A stretch of 64,000 nt of DNA from assembly GCF_011074955.1 (NCBI RefSeq), contig NZ_WUQJ01000017.1, positions 1-64,000 of the forward strand. Reading direction: 5' to 3'. This document shows positions 47,518 through 62,093 of this stretch, piece by piece (the stretch's first letter is position 1; every line of letters begins with the position of its first letter). The notes beneath the pieces were generated by a model. The model saw only the letters and a program-made list of their open reading frames with translations. It did not search any database and was not told the origin of the DNA. The translations under genes were made by a program, and so were the position numbers. The DNA is from Marinobacter caseinilyticus (GTDB taxonomy: Bacteria > Pseudomonadota > Gammaproteobacteria > Pseudomonadales > Oleiphilaceae).

Positions 47518-48090
47518 TTAACGCTGGCCGAGCATTTTCTCTTTCAGATCCTTCTGGGCTGGCTGCTCCGACAACCAAATACCGAACAGCGCTTTTTTAA
47601 ACTCAAGGCCAGCAATCTGGCCTCGTTTGTTGCCATTTTTCATGACCTTGACGCCCGCAGCCGGGACGTAGACCAGGTCAAATACGTCACCCTCTTTTAT
47701 TTCTTCTTCGAAAACCTTCATGAAAGTGTCAATTTCAGCTTTGATCGGCGCGGTATTGCCGCCGGTCGAGTTTTCGAAGCCTTCCATGGTCGCCGAGACC
47801 ATACGCTCACTGGTGATCATGCCTGAGATAATGTGCAGAGTGATCGCCTGGGGCTCATCGGCTTCAATAATTTTCTGAGCGTCACCGCTGGTGTTGGACA
47901 CATACAAACCGCCAACATACAGGTCCATAAACCATTTCGAGCGCGTGCCCGCACCTTTTAACGTCAGCTCTGAGCTATCGGCTGACAGGGTGTCCGGTAC
48001 ATCGACGCCTTCAATCGTAAGAGCATACGCAGGTGCGCAGAGGGCTGCCGTTAATAAGCAGGCTGACAGTGTTGATAGGGCCTTGTTCAT
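47518..48090 (-). CDS. Chalcone-isomerase-like exported protein
   Basis: A 190-residue protein with a clear signal peptide (MNKALSTLSACLLTAALCAPAYA before LTIEG, split here as LLTAALCAPAYA). The mature part is the chalcone-isomerase-like fold found in bacterial proteins of unknown substrate: LKGAGTRSKWFMDLYVGGLYV near residue 44, AITLHIISGMITSERM near 82, and GVKVMKNGNKRGQIAGLEFKK near 149. It is probably periplasmic. A catalytic role is not established for these homologues. The start codon and signal agree. Confidence 0.88.
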   Translation of the reverse strand: MNKALSTLSACLLTAALCAPAYALTIEGVDVPDTLSADSSELTLKGAGTRSKWFMDLYVGGLYVSNTSGDAQKIIEADEPQAITLHIISGMITSERMVSATMEGFENSTGGNTAPIKAEIDTFMKVFEEEIKEGDVFDLVYVPAAGVKVMKNGNKRGQIAGLEFKKALFGIWLSEQPAQKDLKEKMLGQR

Positions 48091-48227
48091 CGTCCATTCC
48101 TTTTGATTCGTTATTATTACGTTGTGTTTACTGCACTAACGGTCGACACCTTGTTCCACGTTAGCGACCCGATTTTATCAGCCCACTCAGTCACTCAATA
48201 TAACCTGGTTCTCATTTGGCAAAGCAC

Positions 48228-48262
48228 AAAAAAACCGGTCAGCAAAACTGACCGGTTTTTTT
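48228..48262 (-). terminator. rpoS terminator
   Basis: A ten-pair perfect stem (AACCGGTCAG with CTGACCGGTT, loop CAAAA) is flanked by A and T runs on both sides. It begins 14 bases after the rpoS stop codon and reads as a strong intrinsic terminator on the minus strand; it would also work for plus-strand transcripts. Confidence 0.92.
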
Positions 48263-48276
48263 GAGGAGCGACAGGA

Positions 48277-49284
48277 TTATTTAAAAAGCATACTTCCGGA
48301 CAGCCCTTCCTTCTCCAGAATCTCGCGCAGGCGGCGTAACGCTTCCACTTGAATCTGACGAACTCGCTCGCGAGTCAAGCCGATTTCCTGCCCGACTTCT
48401 TCCAACGTACTGGTCTGGTACCCTCGCAAACCAAAACGTCTGGACAGTACTTCCTGCTGCTTGTCACTGAGCTGGTCAATCCAGTTTTCAATACAGCTCC
48501 GCATATTGTTATCCTGCAACTGATCCGCAGGGTCTTGCGCCGCTTCATCGGCCACTGTATCCAGTAAAGATTTTTCACCACCGCCGCCGATCGGCGTATC
48601 AACCGATGCCACCCGCTCGTTCAAGCCAAGCATGCGTTTTACATCCGAGACCGGCTTGTCAACCATCTGCGCAATCTCTTCCGCTGACGGTTCATGGTCA
48701 AGTTTCTGGGTCAGTTCCCGCGCTGCGCGCAAGTACAGATTTAATTCTTTGACCACATGAATCGGCAGCCGGATGGTACGGGTCTGATTCATTATGGCCC
48801 GCTCAATAGTCTGACGGATCCACCAGGTAGCGTAGGTCGAGAACCGGAAGCCACGTTCCGGATCGAACTTTTCCACCGCACGAATCAGACCCAGGTTACC
48901 CTCTTCAATCAGGTCGAGCAGGGTTAACCCTCGGTTAACATAGCGGCGCGCAATTTTAACCACCAACCGCAGGTTACTCTCAATCATGCGTTTGCGGCCG
49001 GAATCCTCTCCCTTGCGGGCGAGGCGGGCAAAATAGACTTCTTCTTCTGGTGTGAGGAGTGGCGAGAAGCCAATTTCATTGAGGTAAAGCTGAGTGGCAT
49101 CTAACTGCTTTTGAGCGCCAAAATAGCGCCCGGTGGCACTACGGGAGGGAAATTCGGGTTTTTCCACTCCACCATCGGCAACCGGAGTGTCCTTCTCCTC
49201 GGCTTCGGCCGTTACAACGTCATCGTCTGAATCTTCGGTGTCTGAAACACGATCTATAATGAGCTCTTCATTTTCTGCTGACAT
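48277..49284 (-). CDS. rpoS: RNA polymerase sigma factor RpoS
   Basis: Stationary-phase and general-stress sigma factor. The 335-residue protein has an acidic N terminus, region 1.2 ([19 protein letters not shown] near 52) and region 2 with the -10-contact segment [24 protein letters not shown] near 101. The next part, [19 protein letters not shown] near 130, is also region 2. The region 4 helix-turn-helix is near 300 ([19 protein letters not shown]). The ATG at 49284 follows TAGGAAT; a seven-codon extension is open but unlikely. Downstream of nlpD, the usual place; rpoS promoters often lie inside nlpD. Confidence 0.97.
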   Translation of the reverse strand: MSAENEELIIDRVSDTEDSDDDVVTAEAEEKDTPVADGGVEKPEFPSRSATGRYFGAQKQLDATQLYLNEIGFSPLLTPEEEVYFARLARKGEDSGRKRMIESNLRLVVKIARRYVNRGLTLLDLIEEGNLGLIRAVEKFDPERGFRFSTYATWWIRQTIERAIMNQTRTIRLPIHVVKELNLYLRAARELTQKLDHEPSAEEIAQMVDKPVSDVKRMLGLNERVASVDTPIGGGGEKSLLDTVADEAAQDPADQLQDNNMRSCIENWIDQLSDKQQEVLSRRFGLRGYQTSTLEEVGQEIGLTRERVRQIQVEALRRLREILEKEGLSGSMLFK

Positions 49285-49468
49285 ATTCCTAGCCCCGCCT
49301 TGCAATGACCCTTTATTTTCAGCCCACTGGTTTTTATTATCGTGAGCGCCTGCTGGTTCTTATGTCGAATTTCTTTTATCAGGACGTTTTTCGGGCCAGT
49401 CGTCTCACGACTGACTTGTTATTATTAGTTTTGCTGTCCAAGTCACTCATTGCTTCAGTGCCGGTAAC

Positions 49469-50305
49469 CTATCGCGGAGGCAGATAAGGCATCGGATCCA
49501 CAGGATTACCATCCCGTCGAATTTCAAAGTGTAGCTTGCTTCGATCCGTCCCACTGCTACCAAGCTCTGCAATCGTTTGACCGGCTTTTACACTCTCCCC
49601 CTCATTCACAAGAATTTTCCGATTGTGTGCGTAAGCGCTCAGAAAATTCTCGTTATGGTTCACTATGATCAGATTACCGTAACCAAGCAACCCATTCCCT
49701 GCATACACCACATTACCGGATGCGGCAGCTCGAATGGGATCACCCGAATTCCCGGCAATATCAACACCCTTGTTGACTTTGCCCGATGTCGAAAATCCTG
49801 CAAGTACGGTGCCAACGTGAGGCCAGCGCCACTCTATCCCGGATACCGTCTGACGCTGTTCGGGTAGCGGCTGACTTCGGACCGGCGCTTTCTCTACGCG
49901 TGGGGCTCGAGCGGGCGTTACTTTTCTTGTGGGCTTGGCAATGGGCTGGGAGGGTTGCGACGCAACATAGGGGGAGCGACCGGACGGTTCGGAGCCGCGC
50001 AGATCAAGACGCAGTACCCGCCCTGCTTTTACCTGATAGGGCGGCTTGATGCCATTGGCATTGCCAAGTTCACGGTAATCACGGCCGTACCGCCAGGCTA
50101 TGCTGTACAGGGTCTCGCCTGATTTGACCACATGGCGCCCCCAATACACGGGTGGATTGTAGCCGTCATCCTGAAAAATTTCAGTCGTATTGCAGCCGGC
50201 GACGAACAACATCAGAAGAAAAACGAAACTGAGCCGGCCAAGGCGCTTTGTGATTCCCGATGGCCGTATTGGACACTTGGCCCTCGCCTTCGACAACGGA
50301 GCCAT
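49469..50305 (-). CDS. nlpD: Murein hydrolase activator NlpD (degenerate LytM)
   Basis: Outer-membrane lipoprotein that activates the amidase AmiC at the division site. From the ATG at 50305 the 278-residue protein has a lipobox (FVAGC, Cys38), a LysM domain (about 58-101, VVKSGETLYSIAWRYGRDY) and a C-terminal LytM/M23 domain (about 165-275). The LytM metal residues are lost: the usual HxxxD site reads NKGVDIAG and the usual HxH reads KLHFEIR, as expected of a non-catalytic activator. It is directly upstream of rpoS. Confidence 0.94.
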   Translation of the reverse strand: MAPLSKARAKCPIRPSGITKRLGRLSFVFLLMLFVAGCNTTEIFQDDGYNPPVYWGRHVVKSGETLYSIAWRYGRDYRELGNANGIKPPYQVKAGRVLRLDLRGSEPSGRSPYVASQPSQPIAKPTRKVTPARAPRVEKAPVRSQPLPEQRQTVSGIEWRWPHVGTVLAGFSTSGKVNKGVDIAGNSGDPIRAAASGNVVYAGNGLLGYGNLIIVNHNENFLSAYAHNRKILVNEGESVKAGQTIAELGSSGTDRSKLHFEIRRDGNPVDPMPYLPPR

Positions 50306-50546
50306 GGGCAAACCCTGTAAATCCACCTGGCTGACCAAAAACACGGGTATATGTATCGCCTTTTTTATGTCGAATTCATATTAAAAATGGTGCGCTTTCT
50401 AAGATAGTCACGATAACTTGCTAATTTATTGCACATTTTGTGTGCATTTCCAAGTTACCTTTGCACCATCAGTGTTACCGCCAGGAACATCATTCGTGAC
50501 AAAAAAGTAACACTGCGTCGCAGTTCAGGTGTGATGTGGCACTCAC

Positions 50547-51530
50547 TCAGTTCTGAGAAACCCGCTGCCTGGCTGCGAACAACGATGACGCCCATTCAAT
50601 GCCTAACACCAACACCAATCCCAGCAGCGCCGCCAATATGGCAAACAGCAATTCCGGTGCCGCTCCGGTCAACTCGGCATATTGGCTAGGGCTCACACTG
50701 ACTTGATCAAGTGGCACCTGCTCACCCGCACTGTTGAGGCGCCAGTCCAGCGTTTGCTTCCAGGGCCAGACCTTGTTCAGCGCCCCGATCATAAACCCCG
50801 TCAACAGGGCCAGCATGCCATCATGAAACCGATGAATGGCCCAGGTCAGCAGGCGTGCAATGGATAACAACCCGGTCACACAACCCGCACCAAACAACGC
50901 GATTGTCGACAGGTCGGCAGCGTTGATGGCCTCCAGAATAAACGAGTACATGCCCAAGAGAACCAATATGAAACTCCCCGAGATGCCGGGCAGTATCATC
51001 GCGCAGATCGCTAACGCACCGGCCCCAAATATTGTCAGGACCGAGGGCGACAACTGGCCGGACGACAAAGTCGTTATCCACCAGGCCACCGCAATACCCA
51101 CGATCAATGGCGCCAGCAGCGGCAACCGCAATTGCCGTATCTCACGACCGACATGCCAAACGGATGCGACAATCAAACCAAAAAAGAAACTCCATAAAAC
51201 AATCGGATACTGAATTAGCGCATGGCTAATGACTGACGCCAGGGTGACCACACTGAGGAGAACGCCCGCCAGCAGCGTCACCAAAAATCCGGCGTCTGAT
51301 GCTTGCCAAAAGGCCTTTACGCGACCTCGGCATAACTCCCGTGCAAACGCCGATGGCACCGAATCAATAGCGCCAAGCAAGCGAAAATAAATGCCGGTGA
51401 TAAACGCAATCGTGCCCCCCGACACGCCCGGCACAATATCGGCCGCCCCCATCGCAATGCCCCTCAGCAACACCCCCACAGGGTGGTGACGAACAGGCTC
51501 AGGGGCGTTATCCGCGCCGCCGTGACTCAT
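50547..51530 (-). CDS. DUF368 undecaprenyl-phosphate transporter-like protein (PopT family)
   Basis: A 327-residue multi-pass membrane protein of the DUF368 family; members in other bacteria were recently shown to return undecaprenyl phosphate across the membrane. The signature [19 protein letters not shown] is at residues 29-46 ([14 protein letters not shown]), and a repeated [18 protein letters not shown] near 180 shows the internal duplication. About eight helices. The start overlaps the pcm stop codon by four bases (ATGA), an unusual position between pcm and nlpD. Confidence 0.9.
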   Translation of the reverse strand: MSHGGADNAPEPVRHHPVGVLLRGIAMGAADIVPGVSGGTIAFITGIYFRLLGAIDSVPSAFARELCRGRVKAFWQASDAGFLVTLLAGVLLSVVTLASVISHALIQYPIVLWSFFFGLIVASVWHVGREIRQLRLPLLAPLIVGIAVAWWITTLSSGQLSPSVLTIFGAGALAICAMILPGISGSFILVLLGMYSFILEAINAADLSTIALFGAGCVTGLLSIARLLTWAIHRFHDGMLALLTGFMIGALNKVWPWKQTLDWRLNSAGEQVPLDQVSVSPSQYAELTGAAPELLFAILAALLGLVLVLGIEWASSLFAARQRVSQN

Positions 51531-52183
51531 CGCACGACACCCGCCAATAAAGGCACAAACCGAACGGGTTCGATGTCGGTTATCTCAAACGCCTCTCCGC
51601 GTCGAACCACCTGCGTGAGCATTTGCGACGCCTCACCGACTGGGATTACCATCACGCCGCCTTCGGCCAGCTGCATCATCAGTTCCTCTGGCAACTCTTT
51701 GGGCGCTGCGGTGACAATAATGCCATCGAATGGGCCCTTATCCGGCCATCCCATGCCTCTGTCCGCAAGCCGCAGCATGACGTTCCTGAGCCCCAGCGTC
51801 CGCAGCCGGTCCCGGGCACGGTCTTGCAGTGCTTTGATGCGTTCAACGCTGTAAACGTCCTTGCATAATTTCGCCAGAATCGCCGTCTGGTAGCCCGACC
51901 CTGTGCCCAACTCCAGCACTCTGGCGGGCTGATGACTCATCAAAACTTCGGTCATGCGGGCGACGATATAGGGTTGGGAAAGCGTCTGGCTATAACCGAT
52001 CGGCAACGCGGTGTCTTCATACGCCCGGTGCGACAATGCTTCGTCCAAAAATATATGACGCGGTATTTCTTCCATGGCATTCAGGACGTGAGTGTCCGAA
52101 ATCCCGGACTCGCGCAAGCGCTGAATCAGACGCATCCGAGTGCGTCGGGATGTCATGCCAATACCCTGATGCTCTGCAACCAT
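51527..52183 (-). CDS. pcm: Protein-L-isoaspartate O-methyltransferase
   Basis: Repairs isoaspartyl damage using S-adenosylmethionine. The 218-residue protein has the SAM motif [18 protein letters not shown] near residue 80, and [17 protein letters not shown] near 57. [20 protein letters not shown] near 150 is the post-motif. The ATG at 52183 shares one base with the surE stop codon (TGATG). Order surE-pcm-nlpD-rpoS is conserved. Confidence 0.95.
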   Translation of the reverse strand: MVAEHQGIGMTSRRTRMRLIQRLRESGISDTHVLNAMEEIPRHIFLDEALSHRAYEDTALPIGYSQTLSQPYIVARMTEVLMSHQPARVLELGTGSGYQTAILAKLCKDVYSVERIKALQDRARDRLRTLGLRNVMLRLADRGMGWPDKGPFDGIIVTAAPKELPEELMMQLAEGGVMVIPVGEASQMLTQVVRRGEAFEITDIEPVRFVPLLAGVVR

Positions 52184-52932
52184 CAGTTCAGCCCCTCCAG
52201 CCACTCACGAAGAGCTGGCAGTGCCTCATGACGGGTCATATCCACCTGAACCGGCGTGATCGATACGTAGCGATGATGTACGGCATGAAAATCAGTACCT
52301 TCGCCGGCATCGCTGCCCTCCCCAGCAGCCCCAATCCAGAAGCGGGCCTTGCCTCTCGGACAGGTCATCGGCACCGCGCCCTCGGCACGGCCGCGATGCC
52401 CCAAGCGGGTCATCCGAAAACCGGCCAGTTCGTCCCAGGCGACATCCGGCACATTGACATTGAGAATACACCGGGCGCCCAGTGGAACGGGCCCTTGGTG
52501 CTGCAAGAGCATACTCGCCACGCGGGCAGCCGTTTCATAGTGAAAGCGACCCTCATTGGCCAGCGACACCGCAATGGCCGGCAACCCGAGATGGCGGCCT
52601 TCCGTGGCGGCGGCGACCGTACCGGAATAGATCACGTCATCCCCGAGGTTGGCATGAGTGTTAATACCTGACACCACCCGGTCAAAACCTTGCTCATACA
52701 AGCCATTCACCGCCAGATGCACACAATCGCTGGGGGTACCGTCAACCGACCGGAACCCATTGGGGTGATCTTCGACCGTCAAGGGACGATTGAGTGTGAG
52801 GGAATTGCTCGCACCGCTATGATCACGGTCAGGCGCCACCACACTCAGCTCTCCCAGCCCCTGGAGGCCTTCGTATAAGGCTTTTAGCCCCGGCGAATGA
52901 ACGCCATCATCATTTGATAACAAAATACGCAC
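52183..52932 (-). CDS. surE: 5'/3'-nucleotidase SurE
   Basis: Metal-dependent nucleotidase/exopolyphosphatase linked to stationary-phase survival. The 249-residue product from the GTG at 52932 begins [19 protein letters not shown], with the metal-binding NDDG at residues 7-10. Further on are [15 protein letters not shown] near 38 and [20 protein letters not shown] near 85. The GTG has a GGAGAA site six bases before it; an ATG ten codons upstream (52962) is the alternative. Confidence 0.95.
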   Translation of the reverse strand: MRILLSNDDGVHSPGLKALYEGLQGLGELSVVAPDRDHSGASNSLTLNRPLTVEDHPNGFRSVDGTPSDCVHLAVNGLYEQGFDRVVSGINTHANLGDDVIYSGTVAAATEGRHLGLPAIAVSLANEGRFHYETAARVASMLLQHQGPVPLGARCILNVNVPDVAWDELAGFRMTRLGHRGRAEGAVPMTCPRGKARFWIGAAGEGSDAGEGTDFHAVHHRYVSITPVQVDMTRHEALPALREWLEGLN

Positions 52933-53039
52933 ACGTTTCTCCGCTAACCTGCCAGCGTTCATGAAAGCCGGCTTTCTTCTTTATTATTGCCTCACCCCAA
53001 CAGACCGGATAGAGGTTACTTAAGATTAATATGCCTTTT

Positions 53040-54077
53040 TTATTGTTCAGCTGCGAGCCCGGACGGCCTGGATTGGTCTGCAGTTTCAAACAGGTCCATC
53101 AATACGGTCGTTGCGAACTGCCCTGGCCGCAGTTCAAATGACAAGGTTAGCCGGTCCAGTGTCGCCCACTGCCACTCAAACTCAACGGGTAGAAGCACCA
53201 ACGAGCGTCGCTCTGGCTTCATCCGGGTTTGAGAGAACACGGCCGCCATCTCCGGATGGCGCTCCACCACCGAACGCTCCAACGTCTCCTGTTGACCCGT
53301 TGCGGTGGTGCCACCGTCGCCCCACATTGGCCCCGTAACCTCGCCAGACAAGGGTTCGCCATCCAGTGCCGTCGACCAGTTCCCAAGCGCTAACCGTTCC
53401 GCCAGTACTTCATTGAACAACCACGAGCGGGCCGCGGAAAAATACAGGCCATCGCGACTGTTTTTGCCACGCTGACGCCCCGGCTTCATCCGGACTGCCT
53501 GAAAGAGGTTATTGCCGTCATGACCAAAGCGCTGAGCGCCAAAATAGTTCGGACAGCCCTCCCTGCGAATACGACCCAGGCCGGCATTGATGGCGAGACG
53601 ATCACCTTCCACATCGGTCAGTGTGATGCAGAACCGGTTAGCCTGGTGTTCGCCGCGGCGGAGTTTTCGTGCGAAGCGGTGGGCGGAAATCACTGTCCAG
53701 TGCTGCCGTACCTCATCAAGGAAGGCGCCATCGTCCATTTTGCCCGGTCGATACACACTGAACCATTGACGGGTAACGGCATGACGATCCTTGAGCCCAC
53801 AGAGCCCAATATCGTGGGGTTGACACCCCGACATTCGCGCCAACGCCCGAGCAACATAGTCGGTATTGTCTCCACGCTTTTCCAGCCTGAGACACAGATG
53901 TTCACCCTCGCCGGAGACTTCCATCGGGCCAACGTCAGATTCTGCATGCTCAGGAAAACCCGGAAATCCCAGTATCTCATCGACCTGAAAATCCTCCGGC
54001 GCCGCCTTTAATCCGGCGTGTGCCAGCCTGAGCCCCTGCGACGCCGGCCAGTCCAGCCGCCATTGAGTCGTTGTCAT
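53040..54077 (-). CDS. truD: tRNA pseudouridine(13) synthase
   Basis: Makes pseudouridine at position 13 of tRNA-Glu. The 345-residue protein has the catalytic Asp in [15 protein letters not shown] near residue 94, the family segment [16 protein letters not shown] near 176, and a C-terminal half with [14 protein letters not shown] in the inserted domain. The ATG overlaps the ispF stop codon by four bases (ATGA). Confidence 0.96.
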   Translation of the reverse strand: MTTTQWRLDWPASQGLRLAHAGLKAAPEDFQVDEILGFPGFPEHAESDVGPMEVSGEGEHLCLRLEKRGDNTDYVARALARMSGCQPHDIGLCGLKDRHAVTRQWFSVYRPGKMDDGAFLDEVRQHWTVISAHRFARKLRRGEHQANRFCITLTDVEGDRLAINAGLGRIRREGCPNYFGAQRFGHDGNNLFQAVRMKPGRQRGKNSRDGLYFSAARSWLFNEVLAERLALGNWSTALDGEPLSGEVTGPMWGDGGTTATGQQETLERSVVERHPEMAAVFSQTRMKPERRSLVLLPVEFEWQWATLDRLTLSFELRPGQFATTVLMDLFETADQSRPSGLAAEQ

Positions 54078-54553
54078 GAGGCCGCCGGCTCAAGCAGGCA
54101 AATTGCCTGACAGGCAATACCTTCACCGCGTCCGGCAAACCCAAGCTTTTCGGTTGTCGTTGCTTTCACGCCCACACGGTCCGCGCCAACACGTAAGTCT
54201 TCGGCAATATTGAGTTTCATGCGCTCGATGTGGGGGGCCATTTTGGGTGCCTGAGCAATGATGGTGGTGTCTACATTGACCACCCGGAAGCCTTCGGAGG
54301 TAATCTTCTCGACCACTTCCCGGAGTAAATGCCGGCTGTTGGCCCCGGCGAACTCAGGACTGTTGTCCGGGAAAAAATGCCCGATATCACCCAGCGCGAG
54401 CGCTCCGAGGAGCGCATCCGCAAGCGCATGCAGCAGCACATCACCATCGGAATGAGCTTTCAGGCCCTGCCGGTGTGGAATTCGCACCCCACCCAAGACA
54501 ATATGGTCGCCCTCACCGAAGGCGTGGACATCAAATCCTTGCCCTATACGCAT
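54074..54553 (-). CDS. ispF: 2-C-methyl-D-erythritol 2,4-cyclodiphosphate synthase
   Basis: MEP-pathway step to isoprenoid precursors. The 159-residue protein has the zinc residues in [12 protein letters not shown] (Asp8, His10) and [17 protein letters not shown] near 35, plus [11 protein letters not shown] near 52. Length and motifs are standard. It follows ispD by 16 bases and is coupled to truD. Confidence 0.97.
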   Translation of the reverse strand: MRIGQGFDVHAFGEGDHIVLGGVRIPHRQGLKAHSDGDVLLHALADALLGALALGDIGHFFPDNSPEFAGANSRHLLREVVEKITSEGFRVVNVDTTIIAQAPKMAPHIERMKLNIAEDLRVGADRVGVKATTTEKLGFAGRGEGIACQAICLLEPAAS

Positions 54554-54569
54554 GCGACTACCTCAACAA

Positions 54570-55283
54570 TTAATGAACGGGTTGATCGGGCAATTGGCTC
54601 AGAATGAAGCCCGCCAGTGCCAGATCGGCGGGCAGTGTGATCTTTATGTTGTCGGGCCGGCCTTCCACCAGCATTGGAACCGCCCCCATGTGTTCCATGG
54701 CTGAAGCCTCATCCGTGACTGATAGGCCGGCACCGGCGGCCGACATCAGCGCCTGCCTGAGTGCGCCAAAACGAAACATTTGTGGTGTCAGGGCGCGCCA
54801 AAGCAAACGGCGATCAATGGTCGCCAGCACTTGGCGCTCCGGCCCAGCCTGCTTCAGGGTATCAGTGACCGGCGTGGCCAACAGCCCACCGACGGGGTGT
54901 TGCGCCAGCCCGGTCATGAGTGCAGATAAATCCGTGTGCGCCAGACACGGCCTTGCCACGTCATGGACCAGCACCCAATCCTCATCGCGAGCCTCATGGC
55001 CCAAGGCTTGTAGCGCTGCCAAAACCGAATCACAGCGCGCCGCCCCGCCCTTGCAGGTGGTAACCCGGGAATCGGCACAACTGTTGGTCGACGGCCACCA
55101 CTGGTCACTGCCACTCAAGGCGACCATGCAGCCCTCAAAGGTGGCTGAGTTCAGTAGACGAGACAATACAATATCAATCACAAAACGATCGTGAATACGG
55201 AGGTATTGCTTGGGACATTCAGCTTGCATGCGCTGACCACTGCCGGCAGCAGGAACGACAAGCCAATAACGGGGTACGGTCAT
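54570..55283 (-). CDS. ispD: 2-C-methyl-D-erythritol 4-phosphate cytidylyltransferase
   Basis: Forms CDP-methylerythritol in the MEP pathway. The 237-residue protein has the nucleotide-binding signature PAAGSGQRMQAECPKQYL at residues 11-28, then VLVHDVARPCL near 108 and the C-terminal VEGRPDNIKITLPADLALA near 208. The ATG at 55283 fits the family. It lies 24 bases after ftsB. Confidence 0.96.
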   Translation of the reverse strand: MTVPRYWLVVPAAGSGQRMQAECPKQYLRIHDRFVIDIVLSRLLNSATFEGCMVALSGSDQWWPSTNSCADSRVTTCKGGAARCDSVLAALQALGHEARDEDWVLVHDVARPCLAHTDLSALMTGLAQHPVGGLLATPVTDTLKQAGPERQVLATIDRRLLWRALTPQMFRFGALRQALMSAAGAGLSVTDEASAMEHMGAVPMLVEGRPDNIKITLPADLALAGFILSQLPDQPVH

Positions 55284-55307
55284 GATGGGATCACGAAAAA
55301 AATTGAC

Positions 55308-55580
55308 TCAGGGCTTCACCACCAGGAAGAACGTTTCATCCTCGCGGATCAGGCCAAGGTTCGTTCGGGCGCGCTCTTCTATGGCGTCCTGGCCACTGCG
55401 CAAGTTCCGGACTTCGGCATATAAACGCTCGTTTCGGGCCGCCAGCACCGCGTTCTCGTCGCGTTGTTCACCCAGAGTCTTGTGCATGCTCCAGACTTGC
55501 GCATAGCTGCCTTCCCCAACCCACAGACGTACCTGCAGCAGGAGAATAAGAACAACCATAACGGACCAGACCAACTTCAT
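55308..55580 (-). CDS. ftsB: Cell division protein FtsB
   Basis: Bitopic divisome protein forming a coiled-coil complex with FtsQ and FtsL. The 90-residue product from the ATG at 55580 has a short cytoplasmic N terminus, a membrane helix at about 4-20, a periplasmic leucine-zipper-like coiled coil (about 27-65) and the conserved AIEERARTNLGLIREDETFF near 65-84. The family places ftsB between eno and ispD, as here. Confidence 0.95.
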   Translation of the reverse strand: MKLVWSVMVVLILLLQVRLWVGEGSYAQVWSMHKTLGEQRDENAVLAARNERLYAEVRNLRSGQDAIEERARTNLGLIREDETFFLVVKP

Positions 55581-55687
55581 CCAACCTATCCTTGCGTACC
55601 CGATAAACCAAAAAGGATACCGCAAAGCAGCAAGCTCAGCGATATCCCCGGGAGTTTAGCCCACCAGCAACCGTTTGGCGATCCGTG

Positions 55688-57004
<1,317 letters not shown>

Positions 57005-57050
57005 TCAATTTTGAAACGTAACAAATCCATGGGCCGGGATCCGACGTTGG

Positions 57051-57905
<855 letters not shown>

Positions 57906-57925
57906 TCATTCCGTTCTCAGACATC

Positions 57926-57957
57926 AAAACGCCGGTTCGAAGGGCTTCGAACCGGCG
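57926..57957 (-). terminator. Terminator between pyrG and kdsA
   Basis: A perfect twelve-pair stem (57930-57941 with 57946-57957, loop GGGC) is followed on the minus strand by TTTTG. It begins nine bases after the pyrG stop codon. It should end or attenuate the pyrG transcript before kdsA. Confidence 0.85.
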
Positions 57958-57965
57958 CTCATTGG

Positions 57966-59642
<1,677 letters not shown>

Positions 59643-59687
59643 TCATCTCAAGATGGGGGATCAGACTACCAGAAAGCCCACACCTTC

Positions 59688-61031
59688 TCAATTAAAATCC
59701 CGGTCACACAGGATTCGCCAACCGCTCTCCGGCTGATGCCCGGCGAATCGGGGTGAACGCCATAGACTACCAATTCCAACCAGGCTCCGATCCTCCCAGA
59801 ACAACGGCAAACGAGCCCGCTCCCAGGGTGGGACACCCTGCTCCTGCAGCCATTTCTTCAACGGTCGCGAAGGCCCAAGGCCAGTGTCCCGAAACACCTC
59901 GCCGCCCTGCCGCGGAGTCAAATACAACACCGGCGGACTTGGCTGATCGTGGTCAGTGACCGGCACCAGGGCGCACCGGTAATCACCCCACATTACCGGG
60001 TTGTCCGGCACCAAAGCGATCGACTGCTCCGGGGGTTTCACGCCATCCCGCACCAGATAGAGCCCTTCGCGATAACGACGGACGACAAACCCATCACCGC
60101 GAATTTCGGGGCTGCCATCTTTCTGTGCCCCGATCAACTGAGGGAGGCTCTTGTGCCAGAATTTCATTGTTGGCACGGCCAGGCCCTGGTCGGCAATCCA
60201 CCAACGCAGGGCATTGCGTTGCTCCAGTGCACTGAGTTCAACAAACTGATTGAGCTCAATGCGCCCTTTTTCATTTGTGCAACCGGCCAGTTGCAGGACG
60301 GCCAGTCGATGACTCAGCTCGTTCGATTCACGACAGGACTCGGCACTGCGCCGTATACGCCGGAGTAACGTCGGCCAGCGTTCCTTGAGTGGCGCCAGAA
60401 TACGGTGGCGGAGAAAATTCCGGTCAAAACGCAGGTCCTGGTTGCTGGGATCATCCAGCCAGGTCAATCCGGCCTCTTCCGCCCACTCCGCCAACTGCCC
60501 ACGGCTAAAACCCAACAGGGGCCTGACCAGCTTGCCTGCCCCCAACGTACGGGCCGCAGGCATGCCCGACAGACCACCCACACCGGTGCCACGCAACAGC
60601 CGGAACAGCACGGTTTCGGCCTGGTCGTCAGCATGGTGCGCCATCACCAGCACATCGCCCGGCGCGAGCACCTGCTCAAACACGCCATAGCGCGCGTCCC
60701 GGGCGGCTTCTTCAAGGCCACCAACGGCGTTGGGCTGACGCTGAAGGTCCAGTGTTTCCACAGTCAGAGGCACGCTAAGCGTGGCACAGACGAATCGACA
60801 ATGGGCTTCGCAGTCAGCGGCATTCGGCTGCAATTGGTGATTGACGTGAACAGCTTGAAGGTCCGCAGCGTTGCCAAGGCAGTGGTGCGCCAGGTGAAGC
60901 AGGAGCGTTGAGTCAAGCCCACCGCTGAACGCCACCCAGATCCTCGGGGCGCCCTGCAGCGACTGCAGGGCGCCCGTGAGATCGGAGGGCCAGACGTGGT
61001 TGCCGGGGCGGTAATTACCGCCCGGTGTCAT
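59688..61031 (-). CDS. tilS: tRNA(Ile)-lysidine synthase
   Basis: Converts C34 of tRNA-Ile(CAU) to lysidine so it reads AUA. The 447-residue protein has the PP-loop [17 protein letters not shown] near residue 34, [15 protein letters not shown] near 61, and [19 protein letters not shown] near 131. [11 protein letters not shown] near 168 follows, then a C-terminal TilS substrate-binding domain with [20 protein letters not shown] near 390. The ATG at 61031 lies 17 bases inside the end of accA. Confidence 0.95.
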   Translation of the reverse strand: MTPGGNYRPGNHVWPSDLTGALQSLQGAPRIWVAFSGGLDSTLLLHLAHHCLGNAADLQAVHVNHQLQPNAADCEAHCRFVCATLSVPLTVETLDLQRQPNAVGGLEEAARDARYGVFEQVLAPGDVLVMAHHADDQAETVLFRLLRGTGVGGLSGMPAARTLGAGKLVRPLLGFSRGQLAEWAEEAGLTWLDDPSNQDLRFDRNFLRHRILAPLKERWPTLLRRIRRSAESCRESNELSHRLAVLQLAGCTNEKGRIELNQFVELSALEQRNALRWWIADQGLAVPTMKFWHKSLPQLIGAQKDGSPEIRGDGFVVRRYREGLYLVRDGVKPPEQSIALVPDNPVMWGDYRCALVPVTDHDQPSPPVLYLTPRQGGEVFRDTGLGPSRPLKKWLQEQGVPPWERARLPLFWEDRSLVGIGSLWRSPRFAGHQPESGWRILCDRDFN

Positions 61032-61968
61032 AGCGGGTTAAACGTTCATACCGCCGAGAGACCAACTCATCGGTCTCAAGGGCGCATAACTCGGCCAGAC
61101 CTTCGTTCAGATTCTTGCGCAAAGACTGTGCCATTTCTTCCGGCAACCGGTGCGCGCCGCCTAAAGGCTCCGAAATGACACGATCTGCCAGGCCAAGGGC
61201 CTTCAGCCGGTCCGCCGTAACACCCATGGCCTCCGCCGCTGTAGCCGCGTAATCCGCACTCTTCCAAAGAATGGAGGCGCAGCCTTCCGGTGAAATAACC
61301 GCGTAAGTTGAATACTGCAGCATGTACAGACGATCACAGACACCAATCGCCAGGGCGCCACCAGAGCCGCCTTCACCAATGACGGTGGAGATAATAGGGG
61401 TTTTCAATCGCGACATCACGGCCAGGTTAAACGCGATAGCCTCGCTCTGGCCGCGCTCTTCCGCGCCGATGCCCGGGTAGGCGCCAGGCGTATCGATAAA
61501 CGTCAGCACCGGCATTTTAAAACGCTCGGCCATCTCCATCAGCCGCAGGGCTTTGCGGTAACCTTCAGGGCGAGGCATGCCAAAATTGCGTTTGACCTTG
61601 TCGCGTACCTCCCGGCCTTTTTGGTGACCAATCACCATCACTGGCCGGTCATCGAGGCGTGCGGTCCCACCTACGATGGACAAATCGTCGGCATAGTGCC
61701 GGTCACCGTGCAGCTCATCGAAATCGTCAAATATGTGTTCGATGTAGTCCAGCGTATAGGGCCGCCTCGGGTGTCTTGCCAGCCGGGAAATATCCCAGGG
61801 CGCGAGATTGGAAAAGATACTTTCCGTCAAGCTGACGCTTTTATGCTTCAGCCGACTAATCTCGTCGGTAATGTTGATGTCGGTGTCATTGCCAACCATT
61901 CGAAGCTCTTCGATTTTGGCTTCCAGGTCGGCTATGGGCTGTTCAAAATCGAGAAAGTTTGGATTCAT
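61015..61968 (-). CDS. accA: Acetyl-CoA carboxylase carboxyltransferase subunit alpha
   Basis: One half of the carboxyltransferase making malonyl-CoA for fatty acids. The 317-residue protein has the helical N terminus, [20 protein letters not shown] near 64, [19 protein letters not shown] near 117, and [20 protein letters not shown] near 155, plus [16 protein letters not shown] near 198 for the oxyanion and CoA sites. Normal length. It lies between dnaE and tilS as in most gammaproteobacteria. Confidence 0.97.
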   Translation of the reverse strand: MNPNFLDFEQPIADLEAKIEELRMVGNDTDINITDEISRLKHKSVSLTESIFSNLAPWDISRLARHPRRPYTLDYIEHIFDDFDELHGDRHYADDLSIVGGTARLDDRPVMVIGHQKGREVRDKVKRNFGMPRPEGYRKALRLMEMAERFKMPVLTFIDTPGAYPGIGAEERGQSEAIAFNLAVMSRLKTPIISTVIGEGGSGGALAIGVCDRLYMLQYSTYAVISPEGCASILWKSADYAATAAEAMGVTADRLKALGLADRVISEPLGGAHRLPEEMAQSLRKNLNEGLAELCALETDELVSRRYERLTRYDTGR

Positions 61969-62093
61969 GATGTTCCATCATTTTTTGCTGAGCGAGGGGC
62001 TGATCGTCCCCGCATGTTCAGAATTTCACTCAAAGTACCAGTGCTGCCCAAAGGGCAAAAGCGGACATTGGTATGAGTTCTCTCAACAGTGCC

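Noticed and set aside
50437-50451. GCACA-TTTTG-TGTGC inverted repeat near 50.44 kb
   Set aside because: Only five pairs with no T run and no neighbouring motif; too weak to call a terminator or operator.
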